From the NCBI RefSeq assembly GCF_002911665.1, contig NZ_MTBP01000006.1:124001-188000 (forward strand): a stretch of 64,000 nt of DNA, in the 5' to 3' direction. The translations under genes were made by a program, and so were the position numbers. The notes beneath the pieces are model-generated. The model made no database searches. It had not been told where the DNA came from and was given only the letters and a program-made list of their open reading frames with translations. The stretch's first letter is position 1. Every line of letters starts with the position of its first letter. Source of the stretch: Actinomadura rubteroloni (lineage in GTDB: Bacteria > Actinomycetota > Actinomycetes > Streptosporangiales > Streptosporangiaceae). Positions 36,044-44,787 of the stretch are shown here, one piece after another.

Positions 36044-37108
36044 ATGCCGCTGCTGCGCGTCCGCGCCGAGATCGAGGACCGTCCGGGCCGGCTGGCCCTG
36101 CTCACCGCCGCGCTGGCCCGGCGGGGCGCCAACATCCTCGGGCTCTCGGTCCAGCTCGGCCCCGACGGCGTGGTCGACGAGTTCATCGTCGACGTCCCCG
36201 GCGGCGACACCGCGGCGGACGACCTCGGGCGCGCGCTCGCGGGCGCGGGCGCGCTGCGCACCGCCGTCGCCCCCGCCCGGCCGCGCGAGCTGGTGGACGA
36301 GACGACCCGCGCGCTCGTCCTGGCCGCCCGGCTGCGCGCCGAGCCGCACACGCTGCCGGACGTCCTCGCCGAGCTGCTGCGCGCCGACGACGCCCGCTGG
36401 TCCACCGCCGCCGAGACCGACGACGACCCCGCCGCGCTCGTGGTGCCGGTCGGGCAGCGCCGCGCCGTGCTGGTGCGCCGTTCCGGGCTGCCCTTCACGA
36501 CCACCGAGGCGGCGCGCGCCGACGCGATGGTCCGGGCGGTGCTGCCCGCCGCCGGGCCGCTGCCCGCGTCGCGGCGGGTGGTGCTGCGCGACGGCACGGC
36601 GGTCGTCGTCCGCCCGGTCGAGACCCGCGACGTCGAGGCGATCACCGCGATGCACGACCGCTGCTCGCAGGCGACGCGGCGGATGCGCTACTTCAGCGCC
36701 AAGCCGTCGCTGCCGCGCCGCGCGATCGAGCGGTTCTGCGAGCCGTGGCACGGGCTGACGCTCGTCGCCGAAGGACCGGACGGGTCGGTGCTCGCGCTCG
36801 CCCACCTGATCCACGTCCTCGAACCGGGCGTCGCCGAACTGGCGTTCCTGGTCGAGGACGCCTGGCAGGGCCGGGGCCTCGGCCGCCTGCTCACCCGGAT
36901 GCTCGCCGAACTCGGCCGCGACCGGGGCCTGGTCGAACTGCGCGCGACGACGTTCAGCGAGAACGCCACGATGCGGCGGCTGCTGACCGCGCTCGGCGGC
37001 CGGACGCTGCGCACCGAGGAGCCCGCCGTGGTGGAGATCCGGCTGCGGCTGGACGGCCGGGCGCCGGGACGCGCCCTGGCAGGATTGCGGGGTGACCGGC
37101 ATCTATGA
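36044..37108 (+). CDS. ACT-domain/GNAT fusion acetyltransferase
   Basis: A 354-residue fusion. Residues 1-75 are an ACT amino-acid-binding domain (LLRVRAEIEDRPGRLALLTA, RRGANILGLSVQLG). Residues 180-335 are a GNAT domain with LVEDAWQGRGLGRLLTRML as the acetyl-CoA loop. Actinomycete ACT-GNAT enzymes such as MaKat of Micromonospora are protein lysine acetyltransferases switched on by an amino acid. The amino acid here cannot be read from the sequence. GGAAGGAA precedes the ATG. It overlaps the following methyltransferase gene by 17 bases and is divergent from the CMD-like gene. Confidence 0.9.
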   Translation: MPLLRVRAEIEDRPGRLALLTAALARRGANILGLSVQLGPDGVVDEFIVDVPGGDTAADDLGRALAGAGALRTAVAPARPRELVDETTRALVLAARLRAEPHTLPDVLAELLRADDARWSTAAETDDDPAALVVPVGQRRAVLVRRSGLPFTTTEAARADAMVRAVLPAAGPLPASRRVVLRDGTAVVVRPVETRDVEAITAMHDRCSQATRRMRYFSAKPSLPRRAIERFCEPWHGLTLVAEGPDGSVLALAHLIHVLEPGVAELAFLVEDAWQGRGLGRLLTRMLAELGRDRGLVELRATTFSENATMRRLLTALGGRTLRTEEPAVVEIRLRLDGRAPGRALAGLRGDRHL

Positions 37109-37886
37109 CGACCCCTGGGCCTACGAGCTTGCCTGCTCCTTCCGCGACGTCGAACCGGAGGTCGACGCGGTGCTCGGCTGGTGCCGGCGGCACGGCGCGG
37201 GCACACCGGGATCGGTGCTGGAACTCGCCGCCGGCCCGGCCGAGCACGCCCGCGCGTTCGCCCGCCGGGGCGTCGCCGCCACCGCGCTCGACCTGAACCC
37301 GGCGATGTGCGCGTACGCGCGCGAGCGGGCCGCGCGCGAGGGCGTCGCGATCGACGTCGTGCGCGGCGACATGACCGCGTTCGCGCTCGGCCGCCGCTTC
37401 GACCTCGTGGTGACGATGCTGGACTCGACGTCCCACCTCATGACGCTGGACGCGTTCGTCGCCCACCTGGACCGCGCCGCCGGGCACCTGGCGCCCGGCG
37501 GCCTCTACGTCCTGGAGATGTCGCACCCGCGCGACCGGCTCGGCGACCCGAGCGTCGGCACGGCGTGGACGGTCGAGCGCGACGGCGTCCGGGCGTCGGT
37601 GCGCTGGGGCGGGCGCGAGGACGTCCTTGACCCCGTGACGCAGATCGCCCCGGACCGCGTCGTCATGACGATCGAGTCCGGGGCGGAGCCGCGCACGATC
37701 CGCGACGTCGTCCCCTACCGGTTCTGGACGGCGACGGAGCTGGCCGCCGCCGTCCGGCTGTCGGGACGGCTGGAGATCGCCGCCCAGTACGGCGACTTCG
37801 GCGACGTGCCCGTCACCGACGCCGCCGCCTGGCGGATGATCAGCGTGCTGCGTCAGCCGAGCGACGCCCAGCCCGGCATCGGGTAG
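37092..37886 (+). CDS. Class I SAM-dependent methyltransferase
   Basis: A 264-residue Rossmann methyltransferase. Motif I is SVLELAAGPAEHARAFARRG, then ATALDLNPAMCAYARERA and FDLVVTMLDSTSHLM. A C-terminal beta-sheet insertion is usual for this DUF/UbiE-like family. The substrate is unknown. Its start lies inside the acetyltransferase gene (17-base overlap), and its 3' end overlaps glyA on the other strand by 34 bases. Confidence 0.86.
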   Translation: MTGIYDDPWAYELACSFRDVEPEVDAVLGWCRRHGAGTPGSVLELAAGPAEHARAFARRGVAATALDLNPAMCAYARERAAREGVAIDVVRGDMTAFALGRRFDLVVTMLDSTSHLMTLDAFVAHLDRAAGHLAPGGLYVLEMSHPRDRLGDPSVGTAWTVERDGVRASVRWGGREDVLDPVTQIAPDRVVMTIESGAEPRTIRDVVPYRFWTATELAAAVRLSGRLEIAAQYGDFGDVPVTDAAAWRMISVLRQPSDAQPGIG

Positions 37887-39124
37887 GCGGCCATCAGGTC
37901 GCGGATCTCGGCGGCCACGCGGTCGGCGACGGTCGTGTCGCCCTTGGCCGCCGCGACGACCACGTCGTCGAACCACGCCGCGACGCGCGGCATCAGGTCG
38001 GGCGTCAGGCCCCGCGTCGTGATCGCGGCGGTGCCGATGCGCAGCCCGGACGGGTCGAACGGCTTGCGCGGGTCGAACGGGACGGCGTTGTAGTTCAGCT
38101 CGATGCCCGCCTCGTCCAGCGCGCGGGCGGCGGGCTTGCCGGCGACGTCCTTGTTCGTCAGGTCGATGAGGATCAGGTGGTTGTCGGTGCCGCCGGACAC
38201 CAGGTCGTAGCCGCGCTCCAGCAGCGCGTCCGCGAGCGCGGCGGCGTTCGCGACGATCCGCCGCGCGTAGTCGGCGAAGTCGGGCCGGGCCGCCTCGGCG
38301 AGCGCGACGGCGATCGCGGCGGTCGTGTGGTTGTGCGGGCCGCCCTGAAGGCCGGGGAAGACGGCCCGGTCGACCGCCTTCGCGTGCTCGCCGGTCGTGA
38401 GGATCATCGCGCCGCGCGGCCCGCGCAGCGTCTTGTGCGTCGTGGTGGTGACGACGTCGGCGTGCCCGACGGGCGAGGGGTGCGCGCCGCCCGCGACGAG
38501 CCCGGCGATGTGCGCGATGTCGGCGGCCAGGACCGCCCCGCACTCGCGCGCGATCTCGGCGAACGCCGGGAAGTCGATCGTCCGGGGCAGCGCGGTGCCG
38601 CCGCACCAGATCAGCTTGGGCCGCTCGCGCAGCGCCAGCTCGCGGACCTGGTCCATGTCGACGCGGCCGGTGTCGCGGCGGACCTCGTAGCGGACGGCGT
38701 TGAACCACTTGCCGGTCGCCGACACCGTCCAGCCGTGCGTGAGGTGGCCGCCCATCGGCAGCGACAGCCCGAGCACCGTGTCGCCCGGCTCCAGGAACGC
38801 CGCGTAGACGGCGAGGTTGGCGGGCGACCCCGAGTACGGCTGGACGTTGGCGTGCTCCGCGCCGAACAGCGTCCGGGCGCGCTCGACGGCCAGCAGCTCC
38901 AGCGGGTCGATGTTCTGCTGGCCCTCGTAGTAGCGGCGGCCCGCGTACCCCTCGGAGTACTTGTTGGTGAGGACCGAGCCGGTCGCCTCCAGCACGGCGG
39001 GCGACACGTAGTTCTCCGACGCGATGAGCCGGATCTTCTCGAACTGCCGGCGGGCCTCGGCCTCCACCAGCCCGGCGACGCTCGGGTCCTGGCCGTGCAG
39101 GTGGGGAAGGGACGGCTGGTGCAT
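37853..39124 (-). CDS. glyA: Serine hydroxymethyltransferase
   Basis: A 423-residue pyridoxal-phosphate enzyme converting serine to glycine and loading tetrahydrofolate with a one-carbon unit. The PLP lysine is K231 in VVTTTTHKTLRGPRG; other motifs are RLIASENYVSPAVLEATGSV, YEGQQNIDPLE and DIAHIAGLVAGGAHPSPV. The ATG at 39124 follows a GGAGGC. A ZTP riboswitch sits in the leader and would turn the gene up when folate one-carbon supply is short. This looks like a second, regulated SHMT locus; whether another glyA exists is unknown. Confidence 0.96.
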   Translation of the reverse strand: MHQPSLPHLHGQDPSVAGLVEAEARRQFEKIRLIASENYVSPAVLEATGSVLTNKYSEGYAGRRYYEGQQNIDPLELLAVERARTLFGAEHANVQPYSGSPANLAVYAAFLEPGDTVLGLSLPMGGHLTHGWTVSATGKWFNAVRYEVRRDTGRVDMDQVRELALRERPKLIWCGGTALPRTIDFPAFAEIARECGAVLAADIAHIAGLVAGGAHPSPVGHADVVTTTTHKTLRGPRGAMILTTGEHAKAVDRAVFPGLQGGPHNHTTAAIAVALAEAARPDFADYARRIVANAAALADALLERGYDLVSGGTDNHLILIDLTNKDVAGKPAARALDEAGIELNYNAVPFDPRKPFDPSGLRIGTAAITTRGLTPDLMPRVAAWFDDVVVAAAKGDTTVADRVAAEIRDLMAAYPMPGWASLG

Positions 39125-39180
39125 GGACGCCTCCGCTGCTTCGCCGCCGGGACGGTACGAGGCCCCGGCGTGGGGACCCG

Positions 39181-39262
39181 TACACCCAGGCGCGCGGTGT
39201 GCGGACGGTTCGCTTCCCGGTGGTCGGATCCACCTTGACTGCGCCAGTCGCGTTGCCGTCCA
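39181..39262 (-). ncRNA. ZTP (pfl) riboswitch upstream of glyA
   Basis: The minus-strand leader fits the ZTP consensus. P1 pairs GGACGG (39261-39256) with CCGTCC (39208-39203). The conserved GCGACTGGCG follows P1. P2 pairs GGTGG (39234-39230) with CCACC (39223-39219), then CCGGGAAGCG. The 3' GCGCCTGGGTG segment (about 39193-39182) is the pseudoknot hairpin. ZTP riboswitches are known before glyA, purH and folate genes. The start of transcription predicted from the -10 falls at the aptamer 5' end. Confidence 0.8.
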
Positions 39263-39267
39263 GCCTA
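39262..39267 (-). promoter_or_regulatory. -10 element of the glyA riboswitch transcript (TAGGCT)
   Basis: TAGGCT (39267-39262) on the minus strand places transcription start around 39255, just at P1 of the ZTP aptamer. A -35 is not obvious. Confidence 0.55.
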
Positions 39268-39297
39268 GCGGGCCGCGTGCGCGCCCGGAAGACGCGA

Positions 39298-39337
39298 CGG
39301 GGCCCGCGGGGAGGGCGCGCCCTCCCCGCGGGCCCCG
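39298..39337 (-). terminator. 40-base perfect palindrome after rbpA
   Basis: The segment is a perfect 40-base palindrome: each half is the reverse complement of the other, with C39298 pairing G39337. As RNA it gives roughly an 18-bp GC-rich stem with a tiny loop. It lies 15 bases after the rbpA stop and 30 bases before the glyA -10, so it most likely isolates the two transcripts. No U-run follows. Confidence 0.8.
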
Positions 39338-39351
39338 CGGTCGCTCGTCGC

Positions 39352-39726
39352 TCAGCCGCGCCCGGCGGCCTCCAGCGCGCGCTTCACCGCGGCGCGCTTG
39401 GCCCGCAGCTTGGCGAGGGCCTCCTCCAGGATGGCCTCGCCGTCCTCATCGCTGCGCCGCTCCTTCACGTACGCGAGGTGCGTCTTGTAGGGCTCGGTCT
39501 TCGGCGGTGCCGGCGGGCTGTCCTTGTCCTGCCCGGCCGGGAAGCCGCAGCGCGGGCAGTCCCACGTCTCCGGCACCGCGACGTCGGTCGCGAAGCTCGG
39601 CCGGGTCTCGTGCCGGTTGGCGCAGTAGAAGGTCACCCAGACCCGGGGGGCCGCGTCGCCGCGCTCGGCCTCTCCCATCGGCCCGGCCCCGACACGGCTG
39701 CCCCGAATCGCGTTGCCACTACCCAC
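39352..39726 (-). CDS. rbpA: RNA polymerase-binding protein RbpA
   Basis: RbpA (124 residues) is an actinobacterial RNA polymerase partner that contacts the principal sigma factor and stabilises the open complex. It starts with SGNAIRGSRVGAGPMGEAER, has a zinc-type core (FYCANRHET, then WDCPRCGFPAG) and ends with the sigma-interaction helix after PYKTHLAYVKERRSDEDGEA. GTG at 39726 gives the family N-terminus and follows GAGGAG. Neighbours secG and tpiA are also next to rbpA in other actinomycetes. Confidence 0.97.
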   Translation of the reverse strand: MGSGNAIRGSRVGAGPMGEAERGDAAPRVWVTFYCANRHETRPSFATDVAVPETWDCPRCGFPAGQDKDSPPAPPKTEPYKTHLAYVKERRSDEDGEAILEEALAKLRAKRAAVKRALEAAGRG

Positions 39727-39801
39727 GGACTACTCCTCGCTCAGTGTTGCCGCGTCCGTCCGCCCGACGGTGCCGCGGCGCTCGCATGTCTCGGCGGCCG
39801 G

Positions 39802-40041
39802 TCAGGCGCCCTTGCTCTTGAACAGCAGGCCCAGCACCACGACCGACGCCAGCCAGATGATCCCGAGACCGATCGTCAGGCGGTCCAGGTTGCGCTCGAC
39901 GACCGACGAACCGCCGAGCGACGACGAGATGCCGCCGCCGAACATGTCGGACAGCCCGCCGCCCTTGCCCTTGTGCATCAGGACGAGGACCACCATCAGC
40001 AGGCTCGCGACGATGAGCACGATGGACGTTGCGATGATCAC
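39802..40041 (-). CDS. secG: Preprotein translocase subunit SecG
   Basis: A 79-residue SecG with two transmembrane helices: IIATSIVLIVASLLMVVLVL and TIGLGIIWLASVVVLGLLF. The cytosolic loop between them, GGLSDMFGGGISSSLGGSSV, carries the conserved FGG motif. It joins SecYE in the protein-export channel. GTG at 40041 starts the protein. It is downstream of tpiA by about 160 bases, with GC-rich inverted repeats in the spacer and no clear promoter. Confidence 0.95.
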   Translation of the reverse strand: MIIATSIVLIVASLLMVVLVLMHKGKGGGLSDMFGGGISSSLGGSSVVERNLDRLTIGLGIIWLASVVVLGLLFKSKGA

Positions 40042-40200
40042 AGTTCAGCGCCTTCTCTGGCCACCCCCGCCGGGGCGGGGCGTTCTCGGATGCGGGACGA
40101 GCGTCGAGCCGGGCGTTTGCCCGTCAGGTACGAAGGGTACGACGAACGGACGTCTGGTTCGGCAAGAACCCCCGGGACAGACCGAATCAATCCGTTCGGA

Positions 40201-40998
40201 TCAGGCCGGAAGGTCCCGGTACCGGCAGATCTTGACGAACTCGCCGGGGTCGAGACTGGCACCGCCGACCAGCGCGCCGTCCACGTCGGACTGGGCCATG
40301 ATCCCGGCGATGTTCGCGCCCTTGACCGACCCGCCGTACAGGATACGGATCCGCGCGGCCGTGTCACCGTCGTACAGCTCGCCGACACGGGCGCGGATCG
40401 CCGCGCAGACCTCCTGGGCGTCCTGCGCGGACGCGGTCTTGCCGGTGCCGATCGCCCAGACCGGCTCGTAGGCGATGACGAGCCCGGCCGCCTGCTCGGC
40501 GGTGACCTTCTGCAGCGCGCCGTCGACCTGCGCGACGCAGTGCGCGATGTGCTCGCCCGCCTCGCGGACCTCCAGCCGCTCCCCCACGCACACGATCGGC
40601 GTGATCTCCGCGCCGAGCGCGGCCCGCGCCTTGGCGTTGACGAGCGCGTCGTCCTCGTGGTGGTACTCGCGCCGCTCGGAGTGCCCGACGGTGACGTAGG
40701 AGCAGCCGAGCTTGGCGAGCATCGCGGCCGACACCTCGCCGGTGTAGGCGCCGGACGCGTGCTGGGACACGTCCTGGGCGCCGTAGGAGAGGTCGAGCTT
40801 GTCGGCGTCCACGAGCGTCTGCACCGAGCGCAGGTCGGTGAACGGCGGCAGGACGGCGATGTCCACCGCGTCGTAGTCGGCCTCCTTGAGCCCGAAGGCC
40901 AGTTTCTGGACGAGCGCGATGGCTTCCAGGTGGTTGTTGTTCATCTTCCAGTTCCCGGCCATCAGCGGCTTTCGGGCGGAAGCGTTCTTCGGGGCCAT
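40201..40998 (-). CDS. tpiA: Triosephosphate isomerase
   Basis: A 265-residue TIM barrel that interconverts dihydroxyacetone phosphate and glyceraldehyde-3-phosphate. Active-site residues: Lys18 (GNWKMN), His106 (VGHSERRE) and Glu178 (AYEPVWAIGTGK). It starts five bases after the pgk stop, so gap-pgk-tpiA is a glycolytic operon read leftwards. Confidence 0.97.
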   Translation of the reverse strand: MAPKNASARKPLMAGNWKMNNNHLEAIALVQKLAFGLKEADYDAVDIAVLPPFTDLRSVQTLVDADKLDLSYGAQDVSQHASGAYTGEVSAAMLAKLGCSYVTVGHSERREYHHEDDALVNAKARAALGAEITPIVCVGERLEVREAGEHIAHCVAQVDGALQKVTAEQAAGLVIAYEPVWAIGTGKTASAQDAQEVCAAIRARVGELYDGDTAARIRILYGGSVKGANIAGIMAQSDVDGALVGGASLDPGEFVKICRYRDLPA

Positions 40999-41003
40999 CG
41001 GGG

Positions 41004-42191
41004 TCAGTCCTCCAGAGCCTGCAGGCCGGGCAGCGTCTTGCCCTCGAGGTATTCGAGGCTGGCGCCGCCGCCGGTCGAGATGTGGGAGAAGGCGTCCTCG
41101 TCGAAGCCGAGCCCGCGCACCGCGGCGGCCGAGTCGCCGCCGCCGACGACGGTGAACGCGCCGGAGTCGATGAGGCCCTGCGCGACGGCGCGGGTGCCGC
41201 CCGCGTAGGGGGCCATCTCGAACACGCCCATCGGGCCGTTCCAGAAGATGGTCCGGGCGTCGGCGAGCCGGTCGGCGAACAGCTTGCCGGACTCGGGGCC
41301 GATGTCCAGGCCGAGCCGGTCGGCGGGGATCGCGTCGGCCGCGACGACGTCGTGCTGCGCGTCGGCCGCGAACGCGGTGGCCGCGACGACGTCCACCGGC
41401 AGCACGAACTCGACGCCGTTGGCCTTCGCCCGCTCCAGGTAGGCGCGGACGGTGTCGAGCTGGTCCTCCTCCAGGAGGCTCTTGCCGACCTCGTGGCCCT
41501 GCGCCTTGAGGAAGGTGAAGACCATGCCGCCGCCGATGAGGATGCGGTCGGCCTTGTCCAGGAGATTGTCGATGACGCCGAGCTTGTCGGAGACCTTGGA
41601 GCCGCCGAGCACGACCGCGTAGGGCCGCTCGACGTCCGCACTGAGCCGCCGCAGCACGCCGACCTCGGTCGCGATGAGGCCGCCCGCCGCGTGCGGGAGG
41701 CGCTGCGGCACGTCGTACACGCTCGCGTGCTTGCGGTGGACGGCGCCGAACCCGTCGCCGACGTACAGGTCGGCGAGGGCGGCGAGGCGGTCGGCGAACG
41801 CGCCGCGCTCGGCGTCGTCCTTGCTGGTCTCCCCGGCCTCGAAGCGCAGGTTCTCCAGCAGCCCGACCTCGCCGTCGGCGAGCCCGGCGACGAGCGCGCG
41901 GGCCGACTCGCCCGCGACGTCGGCGGCGAGCGGAACGTCGGCGCCGAGCAGCTCGCCGAGCCGCGCCGCGACCGGCGCGAGCGAGAACTCGGGCTTCACC
42001 TCGCCCTTCGGACGGCCGAGGTGGGCGCAGACGACGACCTTCGCGCCCCGCGCGCGCAGCGCCTCGATCGTCGGCAGGCCGGCCCGGATGCGGCCGTCGT
42101 CGGTGATGGCGCCGCCGTCCAGCGGCACGTTGAGGTCGGCGCGGACGAGCACCCGCTTCCCGGCGACGTCGAGATCGTCGATGGTGCGCAT
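41004..42191 (-). CDS. pgk: Phosphoglycerate kinase
   Basis: A 395-residue kinase that makes ATP from 1,3-bisphosphoglycerate. Conserved motifs: RVLVRADLNVPLDGGAITDD, CAHLGRPKGEV, LLENLRFEAGETSKD, VVLGGSKVSDKLGVIDNLLD and VVGGGDSAAAV. GGAAGG lies before the ATG at 42191. A strong hairpin separates it from gap. Confidence 0.97.
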   Translation of the reverse strand: MRTIDDLDVAGKRVLVRADLNVPLDGGAITDDGRIRAGLPTIEALRARGAKVVVCAHLGRPKGEVKPEFSLAPVAARLGELLGADVPLAADVAGESARALVAGLADGEVGLLENLRFEAGETSKDDAERGAFADRLAALADLYVGDGFGAVHRKHASVYDVPQRLPHAAGGLIATEVGVLRRLSADVERPYAVVLGGSKVSDKLGVIDNLLDKADRILIGGGMVFTFLKAQGHEVGKSLLEEDQLDTVRAYLERAKANGVEFVLPVDVVAATAFAADAQHDVVAADAIPADRLGLDIGPESGKLFADRLADARTIFWNGPMGVFEMAPYAGGTRAVAQGLIDSGAFTVVGGGDSAAAVRGLGFDEDAFSHISTGGGASLEYLEGKTLPGLQALED

Positions 42192-42282
42192 CGGCAAGGC
42201 GTTTCCTTCCGTCGGGGGTCGCCCCCGGTGGACACGGCGGGGCGGCGCGGGGGCGCCGCGCGCGGAGCCCCCGGAGACACGG

Positions 42283-42315
42283 CCGCCGTGGCCGTGCGGG
42301 GCACGGCCACGGCGG
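42283..42315 (-). terminator. 15-bp perfect hairpin between gap and pgk
   Basis: A perfect 15-bp stem (42283-42297 with 42301-42315) and a three-base loop begins about 11 bases after the gap stop. There is no U-run. In an operon this suggests partial termination or a 3' stabiliser that sets different gap and pgk mRNA levels. Confidence 0.7.
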
Positions 42316-42325
42316 GGGGCGTCGG

Positions 42326-43330
<1,005 letters not shown>

Positions 43331-43422
43331 GGAACGGCTCTCCTCATACGTCGTCTCGCCCGGCGGTGGCCGGACTCTCCACGGGGTGCGTTCTCTTGCT
43401 CGCACGGGGTGTTCCCCGCCCG

Positions 43423-43428
43423 ACCCTA
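43423..43428 (-). promoter_or_regulatory. Candidate gap -10 element (TAGGGT)
   Basis: TAGGGT on the minus strand, about 93 bases before the gap GTG. No recognisable -35 is seen at the expected distance. Confidence 0.4.
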
Positions 43429-43523
43429 CCGAATGGCCGGGCCGCTTCCCGACAGGGGAGGCGAGGGATATCGGGGGGTGAGGCCCCCTCCCCCACCTGG
43501 GGGATCGGACTGTCACCCGCCAG

Positions 43524-43546
43524 GGTCTAGACCTTTGTGTCTAGAC
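43524..43546. promoter_or_regulatory. Tandem DasR-like (dre) palindromes upstream of gap
   Basis: Two GTCTAGAC palindromes stand 14 bp apart, centre to centre: GGTCTAGACC (43524-43533, perfect 10-bp palindrome) and GTCTAGACCA (43539-43548). Both share the core of the GntR-family DasR element, consensus ACTGGTCTAGACCACT, although flanks are only partly matched. DasR links amino-sugar supply to metabolism in Streptomyces. Confidence 0.5.
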
Positions 43547-43742
43547 CATTGGACAGGGTTCCCGCCGCTACCGGCAAGGACGCCGGGCACAGCAAACACG
43601 GCGTCAGATTTGTTCCGGTATGCGGCTGAGTGCGCCGCAACGCGGCCCCGCCGGGAAAAGTGGCGGTGATCACCGGGCGCGACCACCGCCCCGGTTGCGG
43701 CCCCCGCCGCCCGCCGGTAACGGACGACCGGAACCCCGGAGA

Positions 43743-44723
43743 TCAGGGGGCGAGCATGTCGGCGGTCAGGTTCGCCTCGGTGCCCGGGAGGCCCTGGTCG
43801 CTCGCGCGCTTGTCGGCCATCGCCAGCAGCCGCCGGATCCGGCCCGCGATGGCGTCCTTGGTCAGCGGCGGCTCCGCGAGCTGGCCCAGCTCCTCCAGCG
43901 ACGCCTGCTTGTGCTCCAGCCGCAGCCGCCCCGCGCTCACCAGGTGCTCGGGGGCCTCCTCGCCGAGGATCTCCAGCGCCCGCGCCACCCGCGCGCCCGC
44001 CGCGACCGCCGCGCGGGCCGACCGCCGCAGGTTCGCGTCGTCGAAGTTGGCGAGGCGGTTGGCCGTCGCCCGGACCTCGCGGCGCATCCGCCGCTCCTCC
44101 CAGGCCAGCACGCTGTCGTGGGCGCCGAGCCGGGTCAGCAGCGCGCTGATCGCGTCGCCGTCCCGGACGACCACCCGGTCCACCCCGCGCACCTCCCGCG
44201 CCTTGGCGTGGATCTTGAGCCGGCGCGCCGCGCCGACCAGCGCGAGCGCCGCCTCCGGACCCGGGCAGGTCACCTCCAGCGACATCGACCGGCCCGGCTC
44301 GGTCAGCGACCCGTGCGCGAGGAACGCGCCCCGCCACGCCGACTCGGCGTCGCACGCCGCGCCCGCCACCACGTGCCGGGGCAGCCCCCGCACCGGACGG
44401 CCGTTGTTGTCGATCAGGCCCGTCTGCCGGGCCAGGGACTCGCCGTCGCGGAAGATCCGCACGACGTAGCGGTTGCCCTTGCGCAGCCCGCTCGGCGCGA
44501 GCACCACGACCTCCGAGCCGTGCCCGAACACCTCGGCGACGTCCCGGCGCAGCCGCCGCGCGGCGACCCCGGTGTCGATCTCGGCCTCCACCACGATGCG
44601 GCCGCTCACCAGGTGCAGGCCGCCCGCGAAGCGCAGCAGCGTCGAGACCTCGGCCTTGCGGCAGCAGGGCTTCAGCACCTGCAGCCTGCTCAGCTCGTCC
44701 TTGACCACACCGGTCATCGCCAT
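43743..44723 (-). CDS. whiA: Sporulation regulator WhiA
   Basis: A 326-residue WhiA. The N-terminal part is a degenerate LAGLIDADG endonuclease fold (MTGVVKDELSRLQVLKPCCR, DNNGRPVRGLPRHVVAGAAC, WRGAFLAHGSLTEPGRSMS) and the C-terminal part (about 235-320) is a helix-turn-helix with the LTKDAIAGRIRRLLAMADKR helix. WhiA with WhiB controls sporulation septation in Streptomyces. GGGGGAGAGGG precedes the ATG at 44723. It follows yvcK by 64 bases in the rapZ-yvcK-whiA cluster. Confidence 0.97.
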   Translation of the reverse strand: MAMTGVVKDELSRLQVLKPCCRKAEVSTLLRFAGGLHLVSGRIVVEAEIDTGVAARRLRRDVAEVFGHGSEVVVLAPSGLRKGNRYVVRIFRDGESLARQTGLIDNNGRPVRGLPRHVVAGAACDAESAWRGAFLAHGSLTEPGRSMSLEVTCPGPEAALALVGAARRLKIHAKAREVRGVDRVVVRDGDAISALLTRLGAHDSVLAWEERRMRREVRATANRLANFDDANLRRSARAAVAAGARVARALEILGEEAPEHLVSAGRLRLEHKQASLEELGQLAEPPLTKDAIAGRIRRLLAMADKRASDQGLPGTEANLTADMLAP

Positions 44724-44787
44724 GAGATGAACCCTCTCCCCCTGTCCGGACTCCCAGCAGTGTGGCCGAAGTCGGCCGCGCGGGTCG

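Larger units (their letters stand above)
43331..43742 (-). other. gap upstream region (whiA-gap spacer)
   Basis: About 410 bases without a gene. Reading leftwards it holds a low-complexity stretch after whiA with no certain terminator, then possible promoter parts (TTGCCG, 18 bases, TCCAAT) that end next to two tandem GTCTAGAC palindromes, a G-rich hairpin (CCCCCA-CC-TGGGGG, 43490-43503), and the TAGGGT -10 nearer gap. No open frame here has coding character. Confidence 0.45.

Noticed and set aside
43490..43503. CCCCCA-CC-TGGGGG hairpin near the gap promoter
   Set aside because: Short stem with a two-base loop in a G-rich stretch; not distinguishable from background.
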